Source: an uncultured Prevotellamassilia sp.
GTDB lineage: Bacteria > Bacteroidota > Bacteroidia > Bacteroidales > Bacteroidaceae
Direction: 5' to 3'
Length of the DNA stretch: 64,000 nt
Assembly: GCA_934255485.1 (NCBI GenBank)
Contig: CAKQOG010000004.1
Location: 31,983 to 95,982 of the forward strand
Below the pieces are notes generated by a model. It was not told the DNA's origin. It did no database searches and saw nothing but the letters and a program-made list of their open reading frames with translations. Shown one piece after another: positions 1 to 8,185 of this stretch. The first letter of the stretch is position 1. Each line of letters begins with the position of its first letter. The position numbers and the translations under genes were made by a program.

Positions 1-145
1 ACCTATCAGTCACCTCGACGACATCAACTCGGCTATCATGGCAGATATTATGATGACTGAGGCCAAGAAACAAGGCGCAGGTGTTATCGTTACGAGCATA
101 GGTAAACACATGGAACTAAACTACGACAAAGTGTATAAACTATAG
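1..145 (+). CDS. ABC transporter ATP-binding protein, C-terminal end (partial)
   Basis: Only the last 47 codons are inside the window, read in the frame that ends with the stop at 143-145. The visible part begins with a D-loop-like HLDD and runs through the hydrophobic strand GAGVIVTSIGKH, where the H-loop region of an ABC ATPase is expected. The Walker motifs lie outside the window. The next gene, 13 nt downstream, is an FtsX/MacB-type permease, so this is the ATPase half of a two-gene ABC system acting on an envelope substrate. The substrate cannot be told from the sequence. Confidence 0.7.
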   Translation, partial: PISHLDDINSAIMADIMMTEAKKQGAGVIVTSIGKHMELNYDKVYKL

Positions 146-158
146 ACATCATAAAACA

Positions 159-1358
159 ATGAACTTGATTTGGAAATTGCTCCGACAACACATTAGTTTG
201 TCACAGTTTGCAGGCTTCTTCTTTGCCAACCTTTTTGGCATGTGGGTGGTAATGTTGGGCATTCAGTTTTATAAAGACATTATTCCTGTTTTTACAGAAG
301 AGGATAGCTTCATTAATAACAACTTTTTGGTGGTGTCTAAACACATCACAACGGTTGGCACACTTTCGGGGCGTAGCAACTCTTTCTCTACCTTCGATAT
401 TGAGGATATAGGCAAACAACCCTTCTGCAAAAAGGTGGGCAGTTTTACTTCGTCGCAATACAAGGTGTCGGCTGCAATGGGCATGAAAGGCTCTGAACCC
501 CTCAACACTGAGATGTTTTTTGAAGCCGTACCCGATAGTTTTGTAGACGCCGATGCTGCCGATTGGCACTACACACCTGGCGATAACACTGTGCCTGTCA
601 TTCTGCCACGTACTTACATTGCCCTCTACAACTTTGGCTTTGCTCAAAGCCGCAATTTACCCAAAGTAAGCGATGGATTGGTGGGCATGATTGATATGCG
701 AATATTTATCAATGCCAATGGGCAACATGCTCAATTTAATGGTAAAGTGCTTGGTTTCTCAAGCCGCCTCAACACCATTCTTGTGCCTCAAAGCTTTATT
801 GATTGGAGCAACAATACATACGAGCCTGGAAAGACTGAAGACCCATCGAGGGTAATACTCAAAGTGAACAATCCTACCGACTCACGCATTGCACAATACA
901 TGCAACAAAAGGGTTATGACGTGGAAGATAACAAACTTGATGCTGGCAAAACTACCTATTTCTTGAAAGTGGTGGTGAGCATGGTGATGTTGGTTGGACT
1001 GTTGGTTAGCATTTTGTCGTTCTACATTCTTATGCTCAGCATTTACCTATTGGTTCAGAAGAACACTCAAAAACTTGAGAACTTATTGCTCATCGGTTAT
1101 AGCCCCAACAGAGTGAGTAGGCCTTACCAACTCCTCACGTTGGGCATGAATGCAGCCACACTGATTATTGCATTCGTACTGCTTATAGCTATCCGAAGTT
1201 ACTATATGGGGGTTATCAGCCTTATATTCCCTTCGCTTAAAAGCGGTAGCATGTGGCCTGCTCTACTCACAGGTGGTGGCATCTTTATATTGGTTTCTAT
1301 CATTAACATTATTGCCATACGCAAAAAGGTGATGAGCATCTGGTTTAGAAAAGAATAA
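159..1358 (+). CDS. FtsX/MacB-like ABC transporter permease
   Basis: This 399-residue inner-membrane protein has one membrane segment near the N-terminus (about 17-37), a periplasmic domain of roughly 230 residues, and three membrane segments at the C-terminus (about 274-298, 325-345, 368-388). That 1+3 layout is typical of FtsX/LolC/MacB permeases, which work mechanically on lipids, lipoproteins or peptidoglycan hydrolases rather than importing solutes. It follows the ATPase gene by 13 nt and is surely co-transcribed with it. The ATG is preceded by A-rich sequence. The substrate is unknown. The RapZ-kinase fusion starts 31 nt downstream, so the operon may continue into it. Confidence 0.8.
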   Translation: MNLIWKLLRQHISLSQFAGFFFANLFGMWVVMLGIQFYKDIIPVFTEEDSFINNNFLVVSKHITTVGTLSGRSNSFSTFDIEDIGKQPFCKKVGSFTSSQYKVSAAMGMKGSEPLNTEMFFEAVPDSFVDADAADWHYTPGDNTVPVILPRTYIALYNFGFAQSRNLPKVSDGLVGMIDMRIFINANGQHAQFNGKVLGFSSRLNTILVPQSFIDWSNNTYEPGKTEDPSRVILKVNNPTDSRIAQYMQQKGYDVEDNKLDAGKTTYFLKVVVSMVMLVGLLVSILSFYILMLSIYLLVQKNTQKLENLLLIGYSPNRVSRPYQLLTLGMNAATLIIAFVLLIAIRSYYMGVISLIFPSLKSGSMWPALLTGGGIFILVSIINIIAIRKKVMSIWFRKE

Positions 1359-1389
1359 TATTGAACATAACACACTTCTGACATTTAAG

Positions 1390-2859
1390 ATGAAACAATT
1401 ACTCTCACTATACAAAGAATGGAAAGGACAAACCTCGCCAAAAGTGGAAACGCTGCCTAAAGCTGGTAGCAATAGGCAGTATGTGCGCATGTTCAACGAC
1501 GACGGCACAAGTGTTATCGGTGTTATTGGTCCATCGGTGGTTGAAAATAAGTGCTTTATATACCTTGCCAAGCACTTTACAAGTAAGGGGCTGCCCATGC
1601 CACAAATCTATGCTGTGAGCAACGACTACGGCTGCTACATACAGCAAGACCTTGGACACACGGCGCTTTACGACGCCTTGGCACCTGCACGTAAGAACAA
1701 CTATACATACAACGAGGAAGACAAGAAACTGCTTCGCGAGACGATTTGTGCTTTGGCACACGTGCAAATTGAAGGAGCTGAAGGACTTGACTTTTCAGCG
1801 TGCATCCCACCCATTCGGTTTGACCACCAAGCAGCCATGTTCGACCTAAACTATTTTAAGTATAGTTTTCTGAAAACAACGGATATGCCTTTCGACGAAA
1901 TTAAGTTGGAAAGCGACTTGCAACGCATGGCCAACGACTTGGCAAGCAACGATGATGAACACTTCTTTCTTTATCGTGACTTTCAGGCACGCAACGTTAT
2001 GCTCAAAAACAATGAGCCCTTCTTTATCGACTTTCAAGGAGGTATGCAAGGACCTTTGCAATATGACATTGCGTCATTCTTATGGCAAGCATCAGCACGT
2101 TACCCACAAACTCTGCGCAACGAGCTTATAGATGCTTATATTAACGAGGTTAAGACGTTATTGCCAAACTTCGATGAAAATGGCTTTAGAAAACGCTTAC
2201 AACTATTTGTTCTCTTCCGCATCTTGCAAGTGCTCGGTGCATACGGATTGCGAGGCTACTTTGAGCGTAAAAAGTACTTTCTTGATAGTATTCCGTTGGC
2301 CATACAGAACCTTCGTCGACTACTACTTGAAGATGCTGCCACCAACTACCCTTACTTGGCTGATACGCTGCAACGCATGGTAAACTTGCCACAATTCGAC
2401 CCTAAAAGCACTGAACTGGGCAAAGCATCGGTTTCAAAATACGATGGTCAAGGCCCACTCGTGGTGCGCGTGTTTAGCTTTAGTTACAAAAAAGGTATAC
2501 CCGAAGATACATCGGGCAACGGAGGTGGATATGTGTTTGACTGCCGAAGCACACACAACCCAGGCAGATACGAACAGTATAAACCTCTCACAGGATTAGA
2601 TGCTCCTGTCATTAAGTTTCTTGAAGATGATGGCGAAATACTTACTTTCCTCGACTCTGTATATAAACTTGCCGATGCACACGTAGAACGCTATATGCAA
2701 CGCGGATTTACCAACCTTATGTTCTGCTTTGGCTGCACGGGCGGACGTCACCGAAGTGTATACTCAGCCCAACATCTGGCAGAACATATCCATCGTAAGT
2801 TCGGCATCGAAGTGCACATTTGTCACCGAGAACAAGAAATCTCTTCTGTTCTGAAATAA
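1390..2859 (+). CDS. AmgK-like cell-wall sugar kinase fused to a RapZ C-terminal domain
   Basis: A 489-residue two-domain protein. Residues about 1-320 form an aminoglycoside-phosphotransferase-type kinase. The catalytic loop YRDFQARN has D197, and it is followed by IDFQ and then GP..YDIA, which resembles AmgK, the anomeric MurNAc/GlcNAc kinase of peptidoglycan recycling. Residues about 360-488 match the C-terminal half of RapZ, including the signature GCTGGRHRS at 448-456. In E. coli this RapZ half binds glucosamine-6-phosphate and controls RNA decay; the N-terminal P-loop ATPase half of RapZ is absent here. A plausible reading, which is inference, is a sugar kinase whose activity responds to an amino-sugar phosphate. 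A MurU-like partner is encoded at 62680-63414. It could also phosphorylate another sugar or small molecule. Confidence 0.75.
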   Translation: MKQLLSLYKEWKGQTSPKVETLPKAGSNRQYVRMFNDDGTSVIGVIGPSVVENKCFIYLAKHFTSKGLPMPQIYAVSNDYGCYIQQDLGHTALYDALAPARKNNYTYNEEDKKLLRETICALAHVQIEGAEGLDFSACIPPIRFDHQAAMFDLNYFKYSFLKTTDMPFDEIKLESDLQRMANDLASNDDEHFFLYRDFQARNVMLKNNEPFFIDFQGGMQGPLQYDIASFLWQASARYPQTLRNELIDAYINEVKTLLPNFDENGFRKRLQLFVLFRILQVLGAYGLRGYFERKKYFLDSIPLAIQNLRRLLLEDAATNYPYLADTLQRMVNLPQFDPKSTELGKASVSKYDGQGPLVVRVFSFSYKKGIPEDTSGNGGGYVFDCRSTHNPGRYEQYKPLTGLDAPVIKFLEDDGEILTFLDSVYKLADAHVERYMQRGFTNLMFCFGCTGGRHRSVYSAQHLAEHIHRKFGIEVHICHREQEISSVLK

Positions 2860-2992
2860 AGCGGTTTCGCAAGGTATTTATGGGCTAATTGCAAGCAAAT
2901 TTTACTTATATATCCGAAATATAGAACAAAAATAATAACGTTAAGTAATCTAAAAAAAGACACAAATAATTCTTATTTTAGAGAAATAGCAG

Positions 2993-3000
2993 TAACTTTG
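2993..3000 (+). promoter_or_regulatory. Bacteroidota -7 promoter element
   Basis: TAACTTTG matches TAnnTTTG exactly, with C after it. No clear TTTG is seen at -33. Transcription would start near 3006-3008. That leaves almost no leader for the ATG at 3012 and favours the ATG at 3024 for the TPR-like gene. Confidence 0.6.
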
Positions 3001-3023
3001 CTTGTAGTAAAATGCCAAGTTCT

Positions 3024-3305
3024 ATGAACAAAAGGAACACTTTACAAGAAATAAGTGACGCTATAATAGCTAACGACCTGGTGAAAGCTGAAAACTTATT
3101 GCAACAATCATGCGAAGAGGACAAGAACAATTCTTTGTTTTATTATCTTAAAGGAAAACTCTACATGAAACGTTCGCAATGGGGAAAAGCTATGAGCGCC
3201 TTTATGCAGTCTGAAAATATCGATCCTAATGGGCCTGCAACCGAATGCAGACTCATGCTTGAAGATATTATGGCATTCTATAATAAAGATATGTATAACC
3301 AATAA
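3024..3305 (+). CDS. Small TPR-like protein
   Basis: A short helical protein of 93 residues from the ATG at 3024; an upstream ATG at 3012 would add four residues but lies only about five bases from the predicted transcription start. The middle of the protein (ENLLQQSCEED ... YLKGKLYMKRSQWGKAMSAF) has the spacing of one and a half tetratricopeptide repeats. There is no signal peptide or membrane segment, so it is probably cytoplasmic. It precedes the ferredoxin of the 2-oxoacid oxidoreductase by 104 nt and likely heads that operon, perhaps as an assembly or interaction factor. This role is inference from position only. Confidence 0.6.
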   Translation: MNKRNTLQEISDAIIANDLVKAENLLQQSCEEDKNNSLFYYLKGKLYMKRSQWGKAMSAFMQSENIDPNGPATECRLMLEDIMAFYNKDMYNQ

Positions 3306-3409
3306 TGGGTGTGCATTAAGATATGCCATAAACAACATTTGCAATGCAGAAGTTAGCAGCAAAAAACATCTGCAAAAAGCAATTAATGCAGTTTTAAACT
3401 TATTCTAAA

Positions 3410-3640
3410 ATGAGCAAAATAAAAGGAGCTCTTGTCATCGATACTAACCGATGCAAGGGATGCGCATTGTGCGTAGTAGCATGCCCTACTCACGCTATTG
3501 CATTATCCAAAAACGAAGTAAATCACAAGGGATACGCTTTTTGCCAACAAGTAAATGATGCTTGTATTGGATGTGCATCATGTGCTATTGTATGTCCTGA
3601 CGGATGTATAAGTGTATACCAAGCTAAAGAGAATAATTAA
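3410..3640 (+). CDS. 2-oxoacid:ferredoxin oxidoreductase, 4Fe-4S delta subunit
   Basis: A 76-residue dicluster ferredoxin. The first cluster motif CKGCALCVVACP starts at C15, and the second, CIGCASCAIVCP, lies near residues 46-57, so eight Cys ligands for two 4Fe-4S clusters are present. Its place directly before the alpha, beta and gamma genes marks it as the electron-carrying delta subunit of a KOR/VOR-type enzyme, passing electrons from the thiamine-diphosphate subunit to external ferredoxin. The protein is cytoplasmic. The full length is normal for a stand-alone delta subunit. Confidence 0.88.
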   Translation: MSKIKGALVIDTNRCKGCALCVVACPTHAIALSKNEVNHKGYAFCQQVNDACIGCASCAIVCPDGCISVYQAKENN

Positions 3641-3713
3641 GAACAAAAGAAACTATCTGATATGCTTACAAAGAGAAGCATTCAGACCTTAAGATTTCTT
3701 TAAACATACTTCT

Positions 3714-4805
3714 ATGAACGAAGAAAACGAAGTACTCCTTCTTAAAGGAAACGAAGCCATAGCGCATGCCGCCATACGGTGCGGATGCGATGGATATTTT
3801 GGTTATCCTATCACTCCACAAAGCGAAGTGCTTGAAACCTTGGCTGAACTGAAGCCTTGGGAAACTACTGGCATGGTAGTTCTGCAAGCTGAAAGCGAAG
3901 TGGCTGCCATCAATATGCTTTATGGTGGTGGCGGTACGGGTAAACGGGTAATGACCTCTTCTTCATCGCCAGGTGTAGCCCTTATGCAAGAGGGCATAAG
4001 CTATATGGCTGGTGCTGAAATACCTGGATTAATCGTAAACGTACAACGTGGCGGCCCTGGATTGGGTACAATACAACCTTCACAAAGCGACTATAACCAA
4101 GCTACTCGCGGAGGAGGTAATGGCGACTACAACGTAATTGTATTGGCTCCTGCCTCTGTTCAAGAGATGGCAGACTTTGTAGACTTGGCATTCACGCTTG
4201 CCTTTCGTTATCGTAACCCCGTAATGATTTTATCGGATGGCGTTATCGGACAAATGATGGAAAAGGTTGTGCTACCACCATTTAAACCTCGTCGCACCGA
4301 AGAGGAAATAGCAGAAGAATGTCCTTGGGCTACTAATGGACATGGACTATTTAAGCGTGGACCTCAAGTAATGACATCACTCGAACTTGATCCTGCTAAA
4401 ATGGAAGCTAAAAACCTTCATCTACAAGAGAAATATCAAGCTGCTAAAGATAACGAGGTAAGATATGAAGAGTTGCATACCGACGATGCCGAATATATAA
4501 TTATAGCATTTGGTTCGGCTGCTCGCATCTCACAAAAGGCTATGGAAACTGCTCGCAAACAAGGAATGAAGGTGGGACTATTCCGCCCTATCACTCTTTG
4601 GCCTTTCCCTGAAAAAGAAATCAAAGCGCTTTCTGAAAAGGTTAAGGGTATGTTGGTAGTTGAAATCAATGCAGGACAGATGATATTTGATGTTAAATGT
4701 GCTGCAGCAGGAAGTAATATTCCTATAGAGCATTATGGACGTTTGGGCGGCATTGTTCCAGACCCTGACGAAATCATTGATGCATTAAAAAAATTACAGA
4801 AGTAA
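3714..4805 (+). CDS. vorB: 2-oxoacid:ferredoxin oxidoreductase alpha subunit (VorB-like)
   Basis: A 363-residue alpha subunit. The N-terminal pyrimidine-binding domain begins with LLKGNEAIAHAAIRCGCDG and contains YPITPQSE, typical of pyruvate/2-oxoacid:ferredoxin oxidoreductase alpha chains. The C-terminal third (about 260-360) is the transketolase-C-like domain. With the delta, beta and gamma subunits it oxidatively decarboxylates a 2-oxoacid to an acyl-CoA, reducing ferredoxin. Bacteroidota homologues are usually labelled 3-methyl-2-oxobutanoate dehydrogenase subunit VorB, but 2-oxoglutarate is equally possible and the sequence does not settle it. The start is ATG at 3714, 73 nt after the ferredoxin gene. 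Confidence 0.88.
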   Translation: MNEENEVLLLKGNEAIAHAAIRCGCDGYFGYPITPQSEVLETLAELKPWETTGMVVLQAESEVAAINMLYGGGGTGKRVMTSSSSPGVALMQEGISYMAGAEIPGLIVNVQRGGPGLGTIQPSQSDYNQATRGGGNGDYNVIVLAPASVQEMADFVDLAFTLAFRYRNPVMILSDGVIGQMMEKVVLPPFKPRRTEEEIAEECPWATNGHGLFKRGPQVMTSLELDPAKMEAKNLHLQEKYQAAKDNEVRYEELHTDDAEYIIIAFGSAARISQKAMETARKQGMKVGLFRPITLWPFPEKEIKALSEKVKGMLVVEINAGQMIFDVKCAAAGSNIPIEHYGRLGGIVPDPDEIIDALKKLQK

Positions 4806-4877
4806 CATGCTCCAACAAGGCATTCTAACTTATTTACTCTTTACTATCTAATTTATCCAATAAATAACACAATCAAA

Positions 4878-5144
4878 GTGCTGAACAATCCTTTCTCAAA
4901 CAAACAAAATGTGTTGGAACGATTGCGCAACCCTCAACTGCAACAAGAAGAGAGAAGACAAAAAACAAAGAACTTGTTCTTGCGCAACATTCTTAATAGC
5001 ATCTTCATATTAGTGGCACTTGCTGCTATGATTGGAATTTTAGTAGATAACAACCATATCATGATTTGGTATGGAGTAGGACTTTTTGCCGTTCTTATTA
5101 AAATGGTGGAAGTACTACTTAGAATGCCTGGACTAAGAAAATAG
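4878..5144 (+). CDS. Small two-helix membrane protein inside the 2-oxoacid oxidoreductase operon
   Basis: I do not recognise this family. It is 88 residues long with a GTG start; there is no ATG in frame before the first hydrophobic segment. The N-terminal 35 residues are highly charged (Arg, Gln, Glu, Lys) and probably cytoplasmic. Two membrane segments follow (about 38-56 and 62-80), ending in RMPGLRK. It sits between the alpha and beta subunit genes on the same strand. It could tether the oxidoreductase to the membrane or be unrelated. There is no known precedent that I can name. Confidence 0.6.
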   Translation: MLNNPFSNKQNVLERLRNPQLQQEERRQKTKNLFLRNILNSIFILVALAAMIGILVDNNHIMIWYGVGLFAVLIKMVEVLLRMPGLRK

Positions 5145-5278
5145 GTGCTTGTCATACATTGCATAAGTAGTATTCTACGTAAAAATGTATATGTCACCCC
5201 CCCTAAGTAAAAGACTCTCAATGCCTTAACAAAGGGGACGAGCACTTTAACATATAATTCAGTCAAGAACATTTTTTC

Positions 5279-6040
5279 ATGACAAAAGAAGAAATTATAA
5301 AACCAGAGAATTTGGTTTACGAGAAACCAAAACTTCTGAACAATACCGACATGCACTACTGCCCTGGTTGCTCACACGGTGTTGTGCATAAACTGGTTGC
5401 TGAGGTTATTGCAGAAATGGGCATGGAAGAGAAAACCATTGGTATTAGTCCTGTGGGATGTGCTGTCTTTGCATACCGATACATCGATATAGATTGGCAA
5501 GAAGCGGCTCATGGACGCGCTCCTGCTTTAGCTACAGCATGTAAACGCTTGTGGCCCGATCGTTTGGTTTTTACCTATCAAGGCGATGGAGACTTGGCGT
5601 GCATCGGTACGGCAGAGACGATACATGCACTCAATAGAGGCGAAAATATCACCATGATTTTCATAAACAATGCTATTTATGGCATGACTGGTGGACAAAT
5701 GGCCCCTACAACATTGTTGGGTATGAAAACAGTTACTTGCCCATACGGACGCGACCCCAAACTGCACGGATACCCTCTCAACATTACCGACCTTGCGGCT
5801 CAACTCGAAGGTACAGCATACGTTACTCGCCAAAGCGTACATAGCGTAGCCGCAATCAGAAAAGCAAAAAAGGCTATCCGACATGCCTTTGAAAACTCTA
5901 TGCAAGGCAAAGGTTCGAACTTGGTAGAAATAGTATCTACTTGCTCTTCGGGTTGGAAACTCTCTCCTGTTAAAGCTAATGAATGGATGGAAGAACACAT
6001 GTTCGACTTCTATCATATTGGTGATTTGAAAGATAAATAA
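5279..6040 (+). CDS. 2-oxoacid:ferredoxin oxidoreductase beta subunit (thiamine diphosphate-binding)
   Basis: A 253-residue beta chain. It begins the catalytic fold with YCPGCSHG. The thiamine-diphosphate motif starts at GDGDLACIG and closes with the paired Asn of IFINN, as in all such enzymes. It contacts substrate 2-oxoacid and CoA and passes electrons to the ferredoxin subunit. It lies 134 nt after the small membrane protein gene and 8 nt before the gamma gene. That gap of 134 nt contains a C-rich run but no promoter that I can support. Start is ATG at 5279. Confidence 0.9.
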   Translation: MTKEEIIKPENLVYEKPKLLNNTDMHYCPGCSHGVVHKLVAEVIAEMGMEEKTIGISPVGCAVFAYRYIDIDWQEAAHGRAPALATACKRLWPDRLVFTYQGDGDLACIGTAETIHALNRGENITMIFINNAIYGMTGGQMAPTTLLGMKTVTCPYGRDPKLHGYPLNITDLAAQLEGTAYVTRQSVHSVAAIRKAKKAIRHAFENSMQGKGSNLVEIVSTCSSGWKLSPVKANEWMEEHMFDFYHIGDLKDK

Positions 6041-6048
6041 GCAGTTCT

Positions 6049-6588
6049 ATGAAACAAGAAATTATTATATCTGGCTTTGGCGGTCAAGGAGTTCTCTCTA
6101 TGGGAAAAATCCTTGCTTACGCTGCACTTATGGAGGGTAAAGAGGTTACATGGATGCCTGCTTATGGTCCGGAACAACGTGGCGGTACGGCTAACGTTAC
6201 AGTTATTGTTAGCGATGAACCTATATCCTCTCCTATCCTAAGCGAATATGATACGGCAATTTTGCTTAACCAACCATCGCTTGACAAATTCCAATCAAAG
6301 GTTAAGACAGGTGGAACGCTTATATATGATAGCTTTGGTATCATTGACAAGCCCTCGCGCAAAGACATTACGTCATGGCACATTCCTGCAATGGAAACCG
6401 CTGCTCAAATGTCTATGATGAAGTGCTTCAATATGTTTATTCTTGGTGGCTTTTTGCATGTACATCCCATAGTGTCTATCGAAAGCATTATGAAAGCGCT
6501 CCATAAAACACTTCCCGAACGACACCACGACTTATTGCCAATGAACGAATGCGCAATACTCAAAGGAAGAGATATTATCACTCAATAA
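6049..6588 (+). CDS. 2-oxoacid:ferredoxin oxidoreductase gamma subunit
   Basis: A 179-residue gamma chain starting with the Rossmann-like ISGFGGQGVLSMGKILAYA, followed by PAYGPEQRGGTANV, the standard signature of POR/KOR/VOR gamma subunits. It completes the delta-alpha-beta-gamma set and is 8 nt from the beta gene, so translation is probably coupled. Length is normal for a separate gamma subunit. The next gene, a small helical protein, begins 38 nt later. Confidence 0.9.
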   Translation: MKQEIIISGFGGQGVLSMGKILAYAALMEGKEVTWMPAYGPEQRGGTANVTVIVSDEPISSPILSEYDTAILLNQPSLDKFQSKVKTGGTLIYDSFGIIDKPSRKDITSWHIPAMETAAQMSMMKCFNMFILGGFLHVHPIVSIESIMKALHKTLPERHHDLLPMNECAILKGRDIITQ

Positions 6589-6625
6589 CTATTTTATAAC
6601 AACTACTCCTAAACGCTAAAAGGAA

Positions 6626-6889
6626 ATGGCAAATCGTAGAAAACTTAAGAAAAATATTAAGCAAATAACAGGCGATCTTTTTGCTGATTGTGTAGCACTT
6701 AGTATGTGCCAACAAGCAGATCAAGCAACGCTTGACAACTTGATGAAAGAGGTGCTCGCACTTCACACTGAATACGTTAGTCGCATTAGCCATACTGAGA
6801 AGAAGGCTGAACACGAGTTCTATCAAAATCTTAAACAAGAATTTACTCAAAAGGTTAATGACCTTAGCGAACGCATTGTAAAAGCTTAA
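6626..6889 (+). CDS. Small helical hypothetical protein
   Basis: Not recognised as a named family. 87 residues, rich in Lys, Glu and Gln, predicted to be helical throughout with coiled-coil character in the second half, and without signal peptide or membrane segment. It begins with a basic stretch MANRRKLKKN that could bind nucleic acid. It is the last gene of the oxidoreductase run and is followed by two hairpins (6896-6947 and 6986-7043). A role in the oxidoreductase is not implied by the sequence. Confidence 0.6.
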   Translation: MANRRKLKKNIKQITGDLFADCVALSMCQQADQATLDNLMKEVLALHTEYVSRISHTEKKAEHEFYQNLKQEFTQKVNDLSERIVKA

Positions 6890-6895
6890 TCTTTA

Positions 6896-6947
6896 AGTAG
6901 ATGTTCTAAATTAATTATATAAATCAATTCTCTTATGAACATCTACT
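6896..6947 (+). terminator. Intergenic hairpin 3' of the oxidoreductase operon
   Basis: Perfect 11-bp inverted repeat (agtagatgttc / gaacatctact) with a 30-nt AT-rich loop, starting 7 nt after the stop at 6889. There is no T-run behind it, so it may protect the mRNA 3' end rather than terminate. It belongs to a hairpin family seen elsewhere in this window. Confidence 0.5.
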
Positions 6948-6985
6948 CAAGCTTATGACAATGGAATTTATCACGTTTTTATAGG

Positions 6986-7043
6986 ATGAATTATAAGCGG
7001 GTGTTACACTTTGTTTTAACTATCCGCTTATAATTCATTTTTT
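6986..7043 (+). terminator. Rho-independent terminator
   Basis: Perfect 15-bp inverted repeat (atgaattataagcgg / ccgcttataattcat) with a 23-nt loop, followed at once by six T. It ends transcription of the upstream operon just before the acyltransferase gene at 7056. Confidence 0.75.
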
Positions 7044-7055
7044 AATAACAATTAT

Positions 7056-7610
7056 ATGCTGAAAAATCTTAGTAAAACTATTTTGTATTCTTGGATGGGA
7101 TGGAAAGTAAATGTTAACCAATCTACACCTAAGAAATGCATTATATGCGTTGCACCTCATACCAGCAATTGGGACTTCCTTATAGGTGAACTATACTACA
7201 CTTCAATAGGACTAACATCTAATTTTTTAATGAAGAAAGAATGGTTCTTTTGGCCTCTTGGTCTTTTGTTCAGAAAGCTTGGTGGCATTGCTGTTGAACG
7301 AAAAAAACACACAAGCATGACCGACCTTTTAGCAGAAAAAGCTCAAGAAGCAACCACCTTCTCATTAGCCATCACACCCGAGGGTACACGCTCTAAAGTG
7401 CAACAATGGAAAAGAGGTTTCTACTTTATCGCCTTAAAAGCACAACTACCTATCCTACTCTATGCTTTAGATTATTCTAAGAAAGAAATTATATGTACTA
7501 AAACACTCATTCCCTCTGGTGACGTGGATAAGGACATGAAAACAATTATGGAATACTATAAAAACATAAAAGGAAAGCACCCTGAAAAATTTGCGATTGA
7601 GCAAATATAA
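7056..7610 (+). CDS. 1-acyl-sn-glycerol-3-phosphate acyltransferase-like protein (LPLAT)
   Basis: A 184-residue PlsC-type acyltransferase. The catalytic HxxxxD motif is HTSNWD near residue 39, and the substrate-binding TPEGTRS lies near residue 109. The family moves acyl groups from acyl-ACP or acyl-CoA to lysophosphatidate or related lysolipids at the inner face of the membrane. It is shorter than E. coli PlsC and lacks an obvious N-terminal membrane anchor, as do many small Bacteroidota members. It is a single gene after a strong terminator and 43 nt before the convergent C-GCAxxG-C-C gene. Confidence 0.8.
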   Translation: MLKNLSKTILYSWMGWKVNVNQSTPKKCIICVAPHTSNWDFLIGELYYTSIGLTSNFLMKKEWFFWPLGLLFRKLGGIAVERKKHTSMTDLLAEKAQEATTFSLAITPEGTRSKVQQWKRGFYFIALKAQLPILLYALDYSKKEIICTKTLIPSGDVDKDMKTIMEYYKNIKGKHPEKFAIEQI

Positions 7611-7653
7611 GAGTACTTTCGCTTGTTGTTTTTTCAGCAAAAGAAAAGTAAAA

Positions 7654-8151
7654 CTATTGCTGCTTAAGTAAATAGTCTGCAAACAATTGAGCCCCAGTTC
7701 GCACCATTTCGACACATGGACGCTTTTTGTAATAAGTAGCAGTACGCTCTTCTGCTTGCGGATTGTGATTAGGCTTACTTAAGCCTAACAATTCTGCGCA
7801 GATGATACTACCATTGATATTCTTAAAGGCATCAGCCAACTGCTGAACTACCGCATAATTGTGACTTTTTCCTGCACGATCTGCGCCATCTGTTGCACCA
7901 CAATCAAGACCTGCCAAGAGGAACATGCCACATGCAGCACCACAAGTTTGGCGCATTCTGCCAATGCCACCCCCAAATGATGCCGCCATACGCAATGCCT
8001 GTTCGGTTGTATAACCATACAAATCGGCAAAAGCTGCAACCACGCTTTGCGAACAGTTATATCCTTGTTTAAATAGTTCAACCGCCTTCTCTACACGTTG
8101 TTTTGCATCCTCTTCTGTGAGTGTTATAGCAACGTTTGTTTGTTCGTTCAT
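7654..8151 (-). CDS. C-GCAxxG-C-C family redox protein
   Basis: A 165-residue protein of the C_GCAxxG_C_C family. The Cys residues run as GYNCSQSV, then TCGAACG (the GCAxxG-like centre), then GLDC, with another Cys in SIICAELLG. Members are thought to be redox or metal-binding and are often near electron-transfer genes, but no reaction has been settled. The frame is open for 60 more codons upstream, but that extension has no family similarity and crosses the 5' region of the next, divergent gene. The ATG at 8151 (MNEQTNVAIT) is the supported start. Confidence 0.75.
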   Translation of the reverse strand: MNEQTNVAITLTEEDAKQRVEKAVELFKQGYNCSQSVVAAFADLYGYTTEQALRMAASFGGGIGRMRQTCGAACGMFLLAGLDCGATDGADRAGKSHNYAVVQQLADAFKNINGSIICAELLGLSKPNHNPQAEERTATYYKKRPCVEMVRTGAQLFADYLLKQQ

Positions 8152-8185
8152 AGTCCTAAATTTTACGTAATCGATATTCTTTCTT

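Noticed and set aside
5145..5278. Regulatory site in the gap between the small membrane protein and the beta subunit
   Set aside because: It has a C-run and a short AT-rich stretch but neither a clear hairpin nor a TAnnTTTG element.
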